DNA of 64,000 bases from Saprospiraceae bacterium (GTDB lineage: Bacteria; Bacteroidota; Bacteroidia; Chitinophagales; Saprospiraceae). The notes under the pieces are model-generated. The model saw only the letters and a list, made by a program, of their open reading frames with translations. It did not search any database and was not told the DNA's origin. The stretch covers positions 62,001 through 126,000 of the forward strand of contig JADJJU010000024.1 in NCBI GenBank assembly GCA_016706365.1, given 5' to 3'. Each line of letters opens with the position of its first letter. Positions within the stretch are counted from its first letter, which is position 1. Shown piece after piece: positions 1 through 8,852 of this stretch. The translations under genes and the position numbers were made by a program.

Positions 1-20
1 GTAAAGCTCAGATAAAAGTA

Positions 21-1427
21 TTATTGCTCAGTATCTTTATTTTTTCGATTAAACCACAGATACAGCGGGATACCGGAAGACATGAGGATCATTCCCATGA
101 ATGCTTCCCGTGGCTGAGTGATGATAGTGTTCAATAATAAGCCGATACAGAAAAGGATGAAAAGTGCCGGAACCACCGGATATCCCCAGGCTTTGTAAGG
201 TCTGTGGGCATTTGGCATCTTTTTTCTGAGTATAAAAACTCCGATGGCACTTGCTGCAAAAAATATAAATACTGCAAATACAGCCATATCTGTCAACTGA
301 TCAAAAGTGCCTGAAAATACCAGTAAACAAGCCCAGGTGCATTGAAACCACATCACATTTCCGGGGACGTGGGAACTGTTTAATTTTGCCATGCTTTTGA
401 AAAATAAACCTTCTTTAGCCATGGCATAGTAGGGTCTGGCACTACCATAAATAGTAGCATGGGTGCAACCCAGGGTGGTGACCAATATCAGAACAGAAAT
501 AAATACTACTCCTCCTCTGCCCCAAATCATTTTAATAGCTTCTATAGCAGCAATTTGATTTCCGGCTGCATGGACAGATTTGAGTTGGTCGATGGAGAGG
601 ATGGCAAGGTAGGTGACGTTGACAATCAGGTAGATACCAATTATCGATAAGGTACCGATTAGGATTCCTTTGGGAAGATTCTTATGGGGTTCCTTGATTT
701 CTCCGCCCAGAAAACCCACGGAAGGCCATCCCTGATAAGCCCAGAAAGCTGCCAGCATAGCAGTGAAAAGAGCACTGATCGTGATTGGTTTGTCTACTGG
801 AACAGTGAAATCAAAACTCTGTGCAAGATCAGCTTTTCCGCTTGTCAGACCTGCGATGACGATAACACTCAGACCAATCCCTACCAGCCAAAGTATAATC
901 TTGTTGAGATTGGCGCTGGATTTGACGCTTCTGGTATTATAGATTGTCAATGTCAGGATCAAAATGATTGCAATCAATTTTGTGGTAAAATCCCGGAAAG
1001 GGTAAAAGATTCCTCCAATAGAAAAATCTTGTAAACCAACAAGTGTTACAGGCATATCGACGATAGAAGAAAGGGATTGGGCAAATACATATGCGAGTGC
1101 TGCAATAGCTCCTGTCTGTATCACAGAAAAATTAGCCCAGCCATACATGAAAGAAACAAAGCGATTATAGATTTTCTTGAAGTAAGCAAATTCTCCACCT
1201 GTATCTGCCAATAATCCGGCTACTTCAGCATTACTCAGCGCACCCAGCAATGTAACCAAGCCACCCAGAACCCAGGCTATCAGCACCCAGCCTGAAGAAC
1301 CTAGCTGATCTGCCATGGGAGCCACTTTCTTGTACACTCCTGAACCAATGACATTGGAAATAAGCACTACAACCACAAATCCCAACCCGAGGGATCTGAC
1401 CAAGCCTTTATCAGTATTTGAGTTCAA
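21..1427 (-). CDS. APC-family amino acid permease
   Basis: A 468-residue polytopic inner-membrane protein with about twelve hydrophobic segments. The first segment holds the glycine-rich stretch SNVIGSGVYKK, typical of the first helix of amino acid-polyamine-organocation (APC) transporters, which contacts the substrate. Length fits the family (430-500 aa). It probably imports an amino acid by proton symport or exchange; the substrate cannot be read from sequence. The most upstream usable codon is a TTG at 1427; the next Met is about 38 residues in, inside the first helix, so the TTG is preferred. It stands alone, with about 500 bp of repeat-containing spacer between its start and the ABC permease gene behind it. 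Confidence 0.9.
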   Translation of the reverse strand: MNSNTDKGLVRSLGLGFVVVVLISNVIGSGVYKKVAPMADQLGSSGWVLIAWVLGGLVTLLGALSNAEVAGLLADTGGEFAYFKKIYNRFVSFMYGWANFSVIQTGAIAALAYVFAQSLSSIVDMPVTLVGLQDFSIGGIFYPFRDFTTKLIAIILILTLTIYNTRSVKSSANLNKIILWLVGIGLSVIVIAGLTSGKADLAQSFDFTVPVDKPITISALFTAMLAAFWAYQGWPSVGFLGGEIKEPHKNLPKGILIGTLSIIGIYLIVNVTYLAILSIDQLKSVHAAGNQIAAIEAIKMIWGRGGVVFISVLILVTTLGCTHATIYGSARPYYAMAKEGLFFKSMAKLNSSHVPGNVMWFQCTWACLLVFSGTFDQLTDMAVFAVFIFFAASAIGVFILRKKMPNAHRPYKAWGYPVVPALFILFCIGLLLNTIITQPREAFMGMILMSSGIPLYLWFNRKNKDTEQ

Positions 1428-1482
1428 TTTAGTTTCTTTAGAATGAGGGATAATTCAATTGAAATTGCGCCTCAATAATAGT

Positions 1483-1514
1483 GAATTATGAGTTATGAAT
1501 TATGAGTTATGAAT
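1483..1514. repeat. Short tandem repeat, unit GAATTATGAGTTAT
   Basis: Two exact adjacent copies of the 14-bp unit at 1483-1496 and 1497-1510, followed by the first four bases of a third. It lies in the spacer upstream of the permease gene. No function can be assigned. Confidence 0.85.
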
Positions 1515-1885
1515 GAACAGCCCGGTTGCTGGTTTTAACAGCCAGCTGTTGGCGATTGGCCATTAGCTGTTGGCATACAGCCAGTTGGTGTTAAGAGTTT
1601 GAGTGTGAACCCTATCATGGCCTTTTTCCTTGAGAAGTGAAGGGGACTATAAATTTGCCAGTTTAGATGTCAAATTCGAGATACAATCTATATCCAATTG
1701 ACATTACTTGCTTCCATACACGAAAAACCAGCAAATTATTATGGAGGAGAAAAAGAAGTTTTGAGCTACAAGCTGCGGGAGCCGGGGCTAGCTTTCTAGA
1801 TTCTGGCTCAGCCCATGGCTATAACAGCCAAAACAACCAGCACCCCGGATTACACCTTCAACAAATCACACTCGGAACTCACACA

Positions 1886-1917
1886 GGCTGTTTGCTAGAA
1901 GCTAGGGGCCAGCAGCC
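1886..1917 (+). repeat. R2-family intergenic repeat, diverged copy
   Basis: A 32-bp stretch beginning GGCTGTTTGCTAGAAGCTA and ending GGGGCCAGCAGCC resembles the start of the two 44-bp direct repeats at 61328 and 61534, which begin GGGCTGTTCGCCAAAAGCTA. It is a short, diverged copy of the same family at the other end of the window. Confidence 0.45.
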
Positions 1918-1928
1918 ATAATCCAGCT

Positions 1929-3260
1929 TCAACCTTTACTAAACAACCACTTCCCAATTTCCTTAAAACTTGCTTTTTTGCCGTACATCAGGATTCCAAT
2001 TCTGTAAATCCTGCCTGATAGCCACACGAAAAAGAAAACAGATAAAATCAGAAGTCCGGCAGAAAGAATAATTTGCCAGGCTGGAGGATTGAATGCCAGT
2101 CTTGCCGGCATTACAATAGGAGAGAACAGCGGGAAAATGGAAGCCCAGACTGCCAGACTGCTATTAGGAGCTCTTATAGCCACAATCATGATGTAGAAAG
2201 CCAGGATTACAGGAATTGTTATAGGGATTGTCAGGGCCTGCCCCTCACCCATATCATCTCCGATAGCAGAACCTACAGCAGCAAATAAGGAAGAATAAAT
2301 AAAGAATCCGCCCAGAAAGAATACAATGAACATCGGCAAGATCAGCCACCAATTCATTCGTTGAATTTCTGCAATCAATAGTCCGGGGTTTAATCCGGAA
2401 TCCATCAATTCTTCAGCACCCGTTGCTCCGGGAGGCATCATTTGAGGGCTACTGTCAATTCCCATAAAGAGAGATACTATTAATGCAATAAGAGGAATCA
2501 ATATCGCCCAGATTAAAAACTGAGTCAGCCCGACCGCGCCAACACCAATGATTTTGCCCAACATCAATTGAAAGGGCTTCACACTTGAGATCATTACCTC
2601 CACGATACGGCTCATTTTTTCTTCCATCACACTACGCATCACCATAGAGCCATTGATAAATACCATTAGATACATAATCACACCCATCAAACCACCCATT
2701 GCTGCCGCCACTGCTGTTGTGAGAGAGGTGAAAGTTTTTTCATCTTCTGCCCCGTCTTTTTTGTTGATTTGATCCGGATCTATAGTGATGGATACATCCA
2801 GACTTGCCAGCTTTTCCTGGTCAAAACCCAGCGCACGAATCTTATACTTTCGCAGTTTTTTTTCCAATTCTGATTCAAGGGCACTGTTGCTTTCCGGATC
2901 CAGTTGTTTATCAGAAAGATACTGCACTTTCATTTTTTTTGACTGCAGATCTTTGACCGGTGGAATCACCAGAATGCCATCAAACTCCTCCTTGTTATAT
3001 CGCACTTTCAGCTCCTCCAGCGTTTCATCGCTGAAGGTAAAATACAGGGATTTGGAATCTGCCATAGCATTGCCCATTACCTCGCCCGGATCCTGAATTA
3101 CTATTTTACGGACATCATCGCTCTGGTAAGCAAAAATGATAGTAATAACCACAAAGAAAATCCCGAAAAACAAAGGAGTCAGGAATGTAGCCAGTATAAA
3201 TGCTTTTCTTTTTACTCTGGTAAGGTATTCCCTCTTGATGATGATCCACAGCTTATCCAT
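1929..3260 (-). CDS. ABC-2 type exporter permease (NatB-like)
   Basis: A protein of about 443 residues with one N-terminal membrane helix after the basic start MDKLWIIIKREYLTR, a hydrophilic extracytoplasmic domain of about 140 residues, then about five C-terminal membrane helices. This is the layout of NatB/YhaP-type ABC-2 permeases. The ATG at 3260 is preferred to a TTG at 3269. It starts a few bases after the stop of the ATPase gene, so the two genes form a unit. By family it exports an unknown substrate; NatAB in Bacillus pumps sodium, but specificity is not readable here. Confidence 0.88.
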   Translation of the reverse strand: MDKLWIIIKREYLTRVKRKAFILATFLTPLFFGIFFVVITIIFAYQSDDVRKIVIQDPGEVMGNAMADSKSLYFTFSDETLEELKVRYNKEEFDGILVIPPVKDLQSKKMKVQYLSDKQLDPESNSALESELEKKLRKYKIRALGFDQEKLASLDVSITIDPDQINKKDGAEDEKTFTSLTTAVAAAMGGLMGVIMYLMVFINGSMVMRSVMEEKMSRIVEVMISSVKPFQLMLGKIIGVGAVGLTQFLIWAILIPLIALIVSLFMGIDSSPQMMPPGATGAEELMDSGLNPGLLIAEIQRMNWWLILPMFIVFFLGGFFIYSSLFAAVGSAIGDDMGEGQALTIPITIPVILAFYIMIVAIRAPNSSLAVWASIFPLFSPIVMPARLAFNPPAWQIILSAGLLILSVFFFVWLSGRIYRIGILMYGKKASFKEIGKWLFSKG

Positions 3261-3265
3261 GATTT

Positions 3266-4183
3266 TCAATCGATTTTGACAGCTTCACCTGAAGCAGTTA
3301 CTGTTTTGATAAATATTTCGTTGATGCTTGGCAGAATTTCTTCAAATTTGGTGATAACCACACCGTTTTGGATCAGATGGGCCAGTATTTGATTCATTTC
3401 ACCCAGTGAAGAAGCAGAAGCCATAAGCTTTCCGGGTTTGGACTCCAGCAAAGTCTCCTGATCTATCAACCCGCCGGGGATATTTCCAGAATAGCTGATT
3501 TCAAATTTATTTTCCTTAAAGCGGTCTTTGATTTCTGCTACTTTGCCACTAAGCACATTTTTGCCTTTATTGATCAGCACCATCTCGTCGCAAATCTCCT
3601 CTACCTGTTCCATTCGATGCGTAGAGAAAATGACAGAAATACCTTCATTATTTAGATTGCTTATTTCGTCCTTTATAAGGTTTGCATTGATAGGATCCAG
3701 TCCGGAGAATGGTTCATCCAGGATAAGAAGCTTGGGTTTGTGTACTACTGTAGAAATGAATTGAATCTTCTGCTGCATACCCTTGGACAGCTCCTCGATC
3801 TTCTTGTTGTACCAGGAATCGATGTCAAACTTTTCCATCCAAACAGCTATTTCTTTTTTTGCAGTCTGAACAGGCATGCCTTTGAGTACAGCGAGATAAA
3901 TCAGGTGTTCTCCCACCTTCATTTTTTTGTATAATCCGCGCTCCTCCGGCATATAGCCTATCATTTCAGGATGCCTTTCATTCAGGATCTCACCATCAAA
4001 ATAAATTGTACCACTATCTGCTCTGGTAATGCAGGTGATGATCCGGATGAGCGATGTTTTTCCTGCTCCGTTAGGCCCGAGCATCCCGAAAATACAGCCT
4101 TTTGGCATTTCAAAACTGACATTGTCAACAGCTTTATGATTAGTGTAGGCTTTATTGACATCTCTGAGACTTAGTATAGACAT
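3266..4183 (-). CDS. ABC exporter ATP-binding protein (NatA-like)
   Basis: A nucleotide-binding subunit of about 305 residues with Walker A GPNGAGKT, signature LSKGMQQK, Walker B LLILDEPFSGLD and the H-loop in FSTHRMEQ, followed by a C-terminal extension of about 80 residues common in NatA/CcmA-like exporters. I place the start at the ATG giving MSILSLRDVNKAY (4183), which begins as the family does; an in-frame ATG at 4222 would add 13 untypical residues. It is the first gene of the pair with the permease and is divergent from the lipid kinase. Confidence 0.9.
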   Translation of the reverse strand: MSILSLRDVNKAYTNHKAVDNVSFEMPKGCIFGMLGPNGAGKTSLIRIITCITRADSGTIYFDGEILNERHPEMIGYMPEERGLYKKMKVGEHLIYLAVLKGMPVQTAKKEIAVWMEKFDIDSWYNKKIEELSKGMQQKIQFISTVVHKPKLLILDEPFSGLDPINANLIKDEISNLNNEGISVIFSTHRMEQVEEICDEMVLINKGKNVLSGKVAEIKDRFKENKFEISYSGNIPGGLIDQETLLESKPGKLMASASSLGEMNQILAHLIQNGVVITKFEEILPSINEIFIKTVTASGEAVKID

Positions 4184-4289
4184 ATTTAGGGGATTCGATA
4201 TTTTAATTTGGATGTATTCCATCTCAAGTGCCCAAAAATACGATTTGATCTTTGGAAAAATACTATTTTCCGATCAACAAACAGAATAC

Positions 4290-5255
4290 ATGAAAGATCA
4301 TCACCCTTCTTCCGATAAAAGGTCCTGGTGGGTTATCGCGAATCCCACTGCTCAATCAAATAACTGCAGAAAAAAGCTTCCCGGATATTTGAATGCGTGG
4401 AAATCAGCAGGGATAAACTTTATCCTTACCCAAACCGAGTACGAAGGGCATGCCGGAGAACTGGTTATTGAAGGGATTCAAAAAGGATACCGATTTATTT
4501 TGATAATTGGAGGAGATGGAACCTTACATGAAGCAGTTAATGGTATTTTGAAACAAGCTTTGATTCCGGCAAGTGAAATTTATATTGCAATTGTTCCATT
4601 GGGCACAGCTAATGACTGGGCAAGATTTTACAAATTTCCCATTGAGTATAACGCTGTCATTAATATGCTTCAGACCGGAAAAACCCGGGTGCAGGATGCG
4701 GGGAAATTATTTTTCCCACAAACAGGTAAAACGCATTTCTTCATCAACGTTTTCGGAGCAGGATATGATGGATATGTTGCAAAACAGCTGCAATCCGGCG
4801 AAAAGAAAAAATGGGGCAAAGCATCCTATTTATTGACGGTCGTAAGAGGACTTTTCAAATATAAAGCTTCAGAGACTATAGTTTCAGACCATACGGGAAA
4901 GACATGGAGACAGGATAGTTTCTTCAGCGTAAATGCAGGGATTACTACATTTTCAGGCAATGGAATGCGGATCGTTCCTCATGCCAGACCGGATGATGGC
5001 TTGTTGGGAGTCACATTGATCAGGCAAATGCCGGTTTGGCGAATAGCTGCTAATTTGTACAGATTATTTTCAGGTACTTTGATTCATCATCCATTAGTAG
5101 ATCATGGCCAGCAGGCTTCTATAACGCTGGATTATGCTCCAAGCGGAGCGGCTATAGATGTTGAAGCCGATGGTGAATGGCTCGGTGTCACCCCGGTAAT
5201 TGTAACTTGCTTGTCGAATGCAATCGGAATAGTAGTACCTTTAGAATCAGCGTGA
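4290..5255 (+). CDS. Diacylglycerol kinase-family lipid kinase (YegS/BmrU type)
   Basis: About 321 residues from the ATG at 4290. It carries the nucleotide-binding loop IIGGDGTLHE, the PLGTANDWAR motif and PDDGLLGV of the DAGK/sphingosine-kinase-like catalytic fold (DAGKc). Members phosphorylate diacylglycerol or related lipids on the cytosolic face of the membrane; the exact substrate is not known. The frame stays open 45 codons upstream, but that extension overlaps the divergent ABC gene and lacks family features. Its 3' end overlaps the convergent glycosyltransferase by about 9 bp. Confidence 0.88.
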   Translation: MKDHHPSSDKRSWWVIANPTAQSNNCRKKLPGYLNAWKSAGINFILTQTEYEGHAGELVIEGIQKGYRFILIIGGDGTLHEAVNGILKQALIPASEIYIAIVPLGTANDWARFYKFPIEYNAVINMLQTGKTRVQDAGKLFFPQTGKTHFFINVFGAGYDGYVAKQLQSGEKKKWGKASYLLTVVRGLFKYKASETIVSDHTGKTWRQDSFFSVNAGITTFSGNGMRIVPHARPDDGLLGVTLIRQMPVWRIAANLYRLFSGTLIHHPLVDHGQQASITLDYAPSGAAIDVEADGEWLGVTPVIVTCLSNAIGIVVPLESA

Positions 5256-5966
5256 AAACAGGTTGTATCTGATAATACAATATAGGGCTCTGACTCCATC
5301 TCTCCAACCAATTTTTTTACCCTCGGCATATCCGCGTCCATAGTAGCTGATACCCACTTCATAAATCTTAATATTAGGAATACGGGCAATTCTGGATGTT
5401 ACTTCAGGTTCAAACCCGAAGCGCTTTTCCTGGAGCTGGATATTTTGAATGAGTTCCCGCTTGAACAGCTTATAGCAGGTCTCCATATCCGTTAAGTTGA
5501 GATTTGTAAAAGCATTGGACCAAAAGGTCAAAAACTTATTGCCGATGGAGTGCCAGAAGAACAAAATTCTGTGCGGATTACCCCCCATGAATCTTGACCC
5601 ATAAACAACATCTGCATATCCCTCCAGAATGGGCTTAAGCATTTTGTTGTATTCTCTGGGATCATATTCCAGATCAGCATCCTGAATAATGACATAATCT
5701 CCTTTGGCTTTTGCAATACCTGTATGAAGGGCAGCTCCTTTACCCTGATTGACTTCATGCTTGTAGTAGCTGATAGGAAGATCCGGATTAGCGTCGATAT
5801 ACTGAAGAATAGAAGACTCCGTATGATCGGTGGAACAGTCATTTACTATTATTACTTCTTTCTGCATATCATTCATCAGGGAGACTTCCTTGATTTTATC
5901 CAGAATGAAATGAATAGTCGGACCTTCGTTGTATGCAGGAATTACGATAGATAATGTGAGGCTCAT
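5247..5966 (-). CDS. Family 2 glycosyltransferase, DPM1/polyprenyl-phosphate type
   Basis: About 239 residues beginning MSLTLSIVIPAYNEGPTI, a classic GT2 start. The GT-A fold metal motif is in IQDADLEYDP. There is no C-terminal membrane anchor, as in the soluble dolichol-phosphate mannosyltransferase-like group. It likely moves a sugar from a nucleotide donor onto a lipid-phosphate carrier at the membrane. The ATG at 5966 is preferred to a TTG two codons upstream. Confidence 0.87.
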   Translation of the reverse strand: MSLTLSIVIPAYNEGPTIHFILDKIKEVSLMNDMQKEVIIVNDCSTDHTESSILQYIDANPDLPISYYKHEVNQGKGAALHTGIAKAKGDYVIIQDADLEYDPREYNKMLKPILEGYADVVYGSRFMGGNPHRILFFWHSIGNKFLTFWSNAFTNLNLTDMETCYKLFKRELIQNIQLQEKRFGFEPEVTSRIARIPNIKIYEVGISYYGRGYAEGKKIGWRDGVRALYCIIRYNLFSR

Positions 5967-6010
5967 AAGCAATGTGAGTACGTAATTTTAAAACAGAGGG
6001 CGAAATTAGT

Positions 6011-6018
6011 TATTTTTG
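6011..6018 (+). promoter_or_regulatory. Candidate -7 promoter box TATTTTTG
   Basis: Matches the Bacteroidota sigma-factor -7 consensus TAnnTTTG, about 50 bp upstream of the reductase start and in the divergent gap with the glycosyltransferase. No clear -33 TTG at ideal spacing, so this is tentative. Confidence 0.35.
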
Positions 6019-6067
6019 CCATCTTTCTGGAAAAACCTGTGTTAAGCAGCAGTAGTAAATTTAAAAT

Positions 6068-7162
6068 ATGGTTCAGACATTTTTTTCTCTAAAGATACAA
6101 TCGATTATTCGCGAGACCCGGGACGCAGTCTCCATCATACTGGATATCCCTGAAGATCTCAAAGAAACATTCGCCTATAAGCAGGGACAATACATCACCA
6201 TCAAACATGAATTTGGAGGAGATGAAATCCGGAGGTCATACTCCATGTCAAGCAGTCCACTGGAGGATATGCTGAAATTTACTGTGAAAAAAGTGGCAGG
6301 AGGTACCATGTCGGTATATCTGAATGAACAGGTGAAAGTAGGGGATATGCTGGAAGTTTCACATCCTGATGGACATTTTTTCACGCCCTTACACCCGGAG
6401 CAACAAAAGCATTATTATATGTTTGGAGCAGGGAGTGGCATCACTCCGCTCATGTCTCTTATCAAAACTACACTGGAAGTGGAACCGCTTTCCACCGTCC
6501 ACCTCTTCTATGGAAACAGAGAAGAAGCTTCAGTTATTTTCAAAGAGGAGCTGGATGCTATGGCGTCAAGGTATGAAGGACAGTTTATCATGGAATACAT
6601 TTACTCCGGTCAGGGTAAAAGCAGCGGGGGTATGATGAGCGGATGGTTCAAAAAAACAAGCGACGCTCTGGCAGGAAGGATAGATGGAAAAATTGCCGGT
6701 AAATTGTTGTCCCGATATCCAATCGGTAAGAAGAAGGCAGAATTTTTTCTTTGTGGCCCTGCTGAAATGATTGAGAAAGTGGAGACAGAGCTTAGAAAGC
6801 AGGGTGTTCTGAAAGCGCAAATGCACAAAGAATATTTTGTATCTGCAACACCCATAGGAACTGATGGTGCTGCCCCTTTTGACGGAGAAGTTGAGTTGAC
6901 TGTTACCCTGAACGGACATACTTCACAAGTGAAGATTCCCGCTGAAAAAACTGTATTGGAAGGATTAATTTTACAAAAACTGGATCCACCGTATTCTTGC
7001 AGTGCCGGTGCTTGTTCGACTTGTATGGCCAAGCTGGTAAGTGGACAAGTCAAAATGGATACTTGTCTAGCTCTGGACGATGATGAAGTTGCGAATGGAT
7101 ACATACTGACTTGCCAGTCGAGAGCATTGACACATCAAATTGAGATTAATTACGACGCATAA
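6068..7162 (+). CDS. FAD/NAD(P)H oxidoreductase with C-terminal 2Fe-2S ferredoxin domain (PaaE/HCP-reductase-like)
   Basis: A 364-residue cytosolic electron-transfer protein. N-terminal FAD domain with RSYSMSSSP; NAD(P)-binding domain with GAGSGITP near residue 120 and the CGPAEMI motif near 236; C-terminal plant-type ferredoxin with cysteines at 311, 316, 319 and 349 (C-x4-C-x2-C-x29-C). This order is that of PaaE (phenylacetyl-CoA epoxidase reductase) and related oxygenase or HCP reductases. No paaABCD genes are nearby, so the partner is not the usual one. The next gene starts 6 bp after the stop, which makes its product a candidate partner. Confidence 0.9.
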   Translation: MVQTFFSLKIQSIIRETRDAVSIILDIPEDLKETFAYKQGQYITIKHEFGGDEIRRSYSMSSSPLEDMLKFTVKKVAGGTMSVYLNEQVKVGDMLEVSHPDGHFFTPLHPEQQKHYYMFGAGSGITPLMSLIKTTLEVEPLSTVHLFYGNREEASVIFKEELDAMASRYEGQFIMEYIYSGQGKSSGGMMSGWFKKTSDALAGRIDGKIAGKLLSRYPIGKKKAEFFLCGPAEMIEKVETELRKQGVLKAQMHKEYFVSATPIGTDGAAPFDGEVELTVTLNGHTSQVKIPAEKTVLEGLILQKLDPPYSCSAGACSTCMAKLVSGQVKMDTCLALDDDEVANGYILTCQSRALTHQIEINYDA

Positions 7163-7168
7163 TATCCC

Positions 7169-8578
7169 ATGGCAAAAGCAATATTAGAGACAGAACAAAA
7201 AGCATTGGAGATCAATTTGGATCATCATATTTATGGGACATTTGCTGAAATAGGTGCCGGCCAGGAAGTGGCACGTTATTTTTTCCAGGCAGGAGGTAGT
7301 TCAGGGACCATTGCCAAGACGATGTCTGCATACGATAAGACTTATTCTGATGCCATTTATGGTTCTGAGCCAAGTGGGAGATACGTTTCTGAGGCCAGGA
7401 TTTACAAAATGCTGGATCATGAATACAGTTTAATGGAAGAGCGGATTCGACTGGAAAGACCGGAAACCAGCTTTTTCTCTTTTGCCAATACAGTTGCAGC
7501 GATTAATTATCAGCGGACGATAAAAGGTAATGGATGGATGGGACTTCGATTTCAGACCAGTCCCAATTCAGCTCCGAATAATATGGTGCTTCATGCCCGA
7601 ATGCTGGATAATGACAATAGATTACAACAGGATGCAATCGGAATTTTGGGGGTAAATCTTATTTATGCCTGTTATTATTTCAGAGATGATATGCAGCGCT
7701 TTCTGTCTTCACTGATGGACAATTTGAAGGATCGTATTTTTATTGACATGATCAATGTGGAAGGACCGGAATTTGAGCAAGTCAATCATCGTCTCCTTTG
7801 TTTGGATATGGTAAGGTTGGGATTGACGGATGTTGTAATGTTCAATCCGGAAGGCAAGTGCGTTCAGGTTTCAGAGTTTTTGTACAAAAAATCAGTGTTG
7901 GTGGTACGAAGCCGTTTCAGGCCGGTGACTGTGATCAATTGGGAAATGTTCAATTCCGGATTAAAACAATTCCGTGAAGATCTTGGTGCACGCCAGGAAG
8001 ATGCTTTTTTATTAACAGAAATAACGTTGGATGATCTTCGCTCTAGAGGTTCTATTGACAAAAAGGACTTTTTGGACCGCGTCACTGCTCTCGCAGCATT
8101 AGATCAGGTTGTGGTAATATCCAATTGTCAGCAACACCAGAAGCTGATCACCTATTTATTGGATTACAAGATCCTGAATGTGGGTTTTGTCATGAGTATC
8201 TGGCACTTAAAAGATATTATTCAGGAAAAATTCGATCAAAATAAAGAAGGAGCACTGATTGCCTCCTTTGGAGAATTATTTTCCAAGAAAGTAAGGATTT
8301 ATGCCTATCCTGCTTACGAAGAAGAAAGCGGCAAATTGCTCAAAGCAGCGATTCTTCCTGTGCCGGAGGGCATGCAATATCTTTACTTGCATTTGCTCCA
8401 GAATAAACATATTGTGGATATTAAAGAATTCACACCTGAGATCCTGCAGGTTTATTCAAAAGAAGTGCTCAGATCCTTACGCAATAATGAGCCGGGATGG
8501 GAAGAAATGGTACCACCGGGAATTGCTGATCTGATTAAGAAGGAACATCTCTTTGGCCTAGAAGAGGATATGATTTGA
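7169..8578 (+). CDS. Conserved protein of unknown function, cytosolic, about 470 aa
   Basis: A 469-residue protein without signal peptide, membrane helix or metal-binding cysteine cluster. The N-terminal third is rich in residues that look strongly constrained (HHIYGTFAEIGAGQEVAR, GGSSGTIAKTMSAYD, ETSFFSFANTVAA). From memory, close relatives occur in Bacteroidota and other phyla under uninformative or misleading names, sometimes as a TonB-dependent receptor, which the lack of export signal and barrel argues against. It lies 6 bp behind the ferredoxin reductase on the same strand, so co-transcription and perhaps redox function are plausible. I do not assign an activity. Confidence 0.8.
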   Translation: MAKAILETEQKALEINLDHHIYGTFAEIGAGQEVARYFFQAGGSSGTIAKTMSAYDKTYSDAIYGSEPSGRYVSEARIYKMLDHEYSLMEERIRLERPETSFFSFANTVAAINYQRTIKGNGWMGLRFQTSPNSAPNNMVLHARMLDNDNRLQQDAIGILGVNLIYACYYFRDDMQRFLSSLMDNLKDRIFIDMINVEGPEFEQVNHRLLCLDMVRLGLTDVVMFNPEGKCVQVSEFLYKKSVLVVRSRFRPVTVINWEMFNSGLKQFREDLGARQEDAFLLTEITLDDLRSRGSIDKKDFLDRVTALAALDQVVVISNCQQHQKLITYLLDYKILNVGFVMSIWHLKDIIQEKFDQNKEGALIASFGELFSKKVRIYAYPAYEEESGKLLKAAILPVPEGMQYLYLHLLQNKHIVDIKEFTPEILQVYSKEVLRSLRNNEPGWEEMVPPGIADLIKKEHLFGLEEDMI

Positions 8579-8852
8579 TCTAAAAATTTAACACAAATGG
8601 GATAGTGGTAAATTCATAGGAAGCTTAAATGTAAATCTAATTACAGATAAGAATCCTCTTCCTAATATCCTTAGAACGCTTATCACATCCCCTTTTTTGG
8701 TGCTCGTTTGAATACACATATGTAGAGTCAACGAATTTCTGACTGGTATTTTCCAGCCCAGAGTTTGCTTGAATAATCTGATGAAAGTCAATTGATGATA
8801 TAATGGCTGCTAGTTCTTAAATCAATTTAAACGGGGATTTTAAATTTGAGAT

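Larger units (their letters stand above)
1428..1928. other. Intergenic spacer with low-complexity and repeat sequence
   Basis: About 500 bp between the permease and the ABC exporter without a convincing gene. It holds a 14-bp tandem repeat at 1483-1514, several copies of the word GGCTGTT or its complement (also frequent in the spacers near 56.4 and 61.4 kb), an R2-like repeat at 1886-1917 and a TAnnTTTG-like box on the + strand at 1650-1657. A short open frame at 1667-1921 has no recognisable protein features and overlaps the repeat, so I do not call it a gene. Confidence 0.6.

Noticed and set aside
1667..1921. 84-codon open frame with a TAnnTTTG-like box upstream
   Set aside because: No protein-like composition or motif, overlaps the R2-like repeat and has no conserved start context; chance open frame in a spacer.
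7169..8578. Naming the 469-residue protein a TonB-dependent receptor
   Set aside because: No signal peptide, plug or barrel strands; far too short and soluble in composition.
8588..8791. 67-codon minus-strand open frame between the unknown-function gene and the GT4
   Set aside because: No recognisable motif or ribosome-binding context; the spacer is short and AT-rich.
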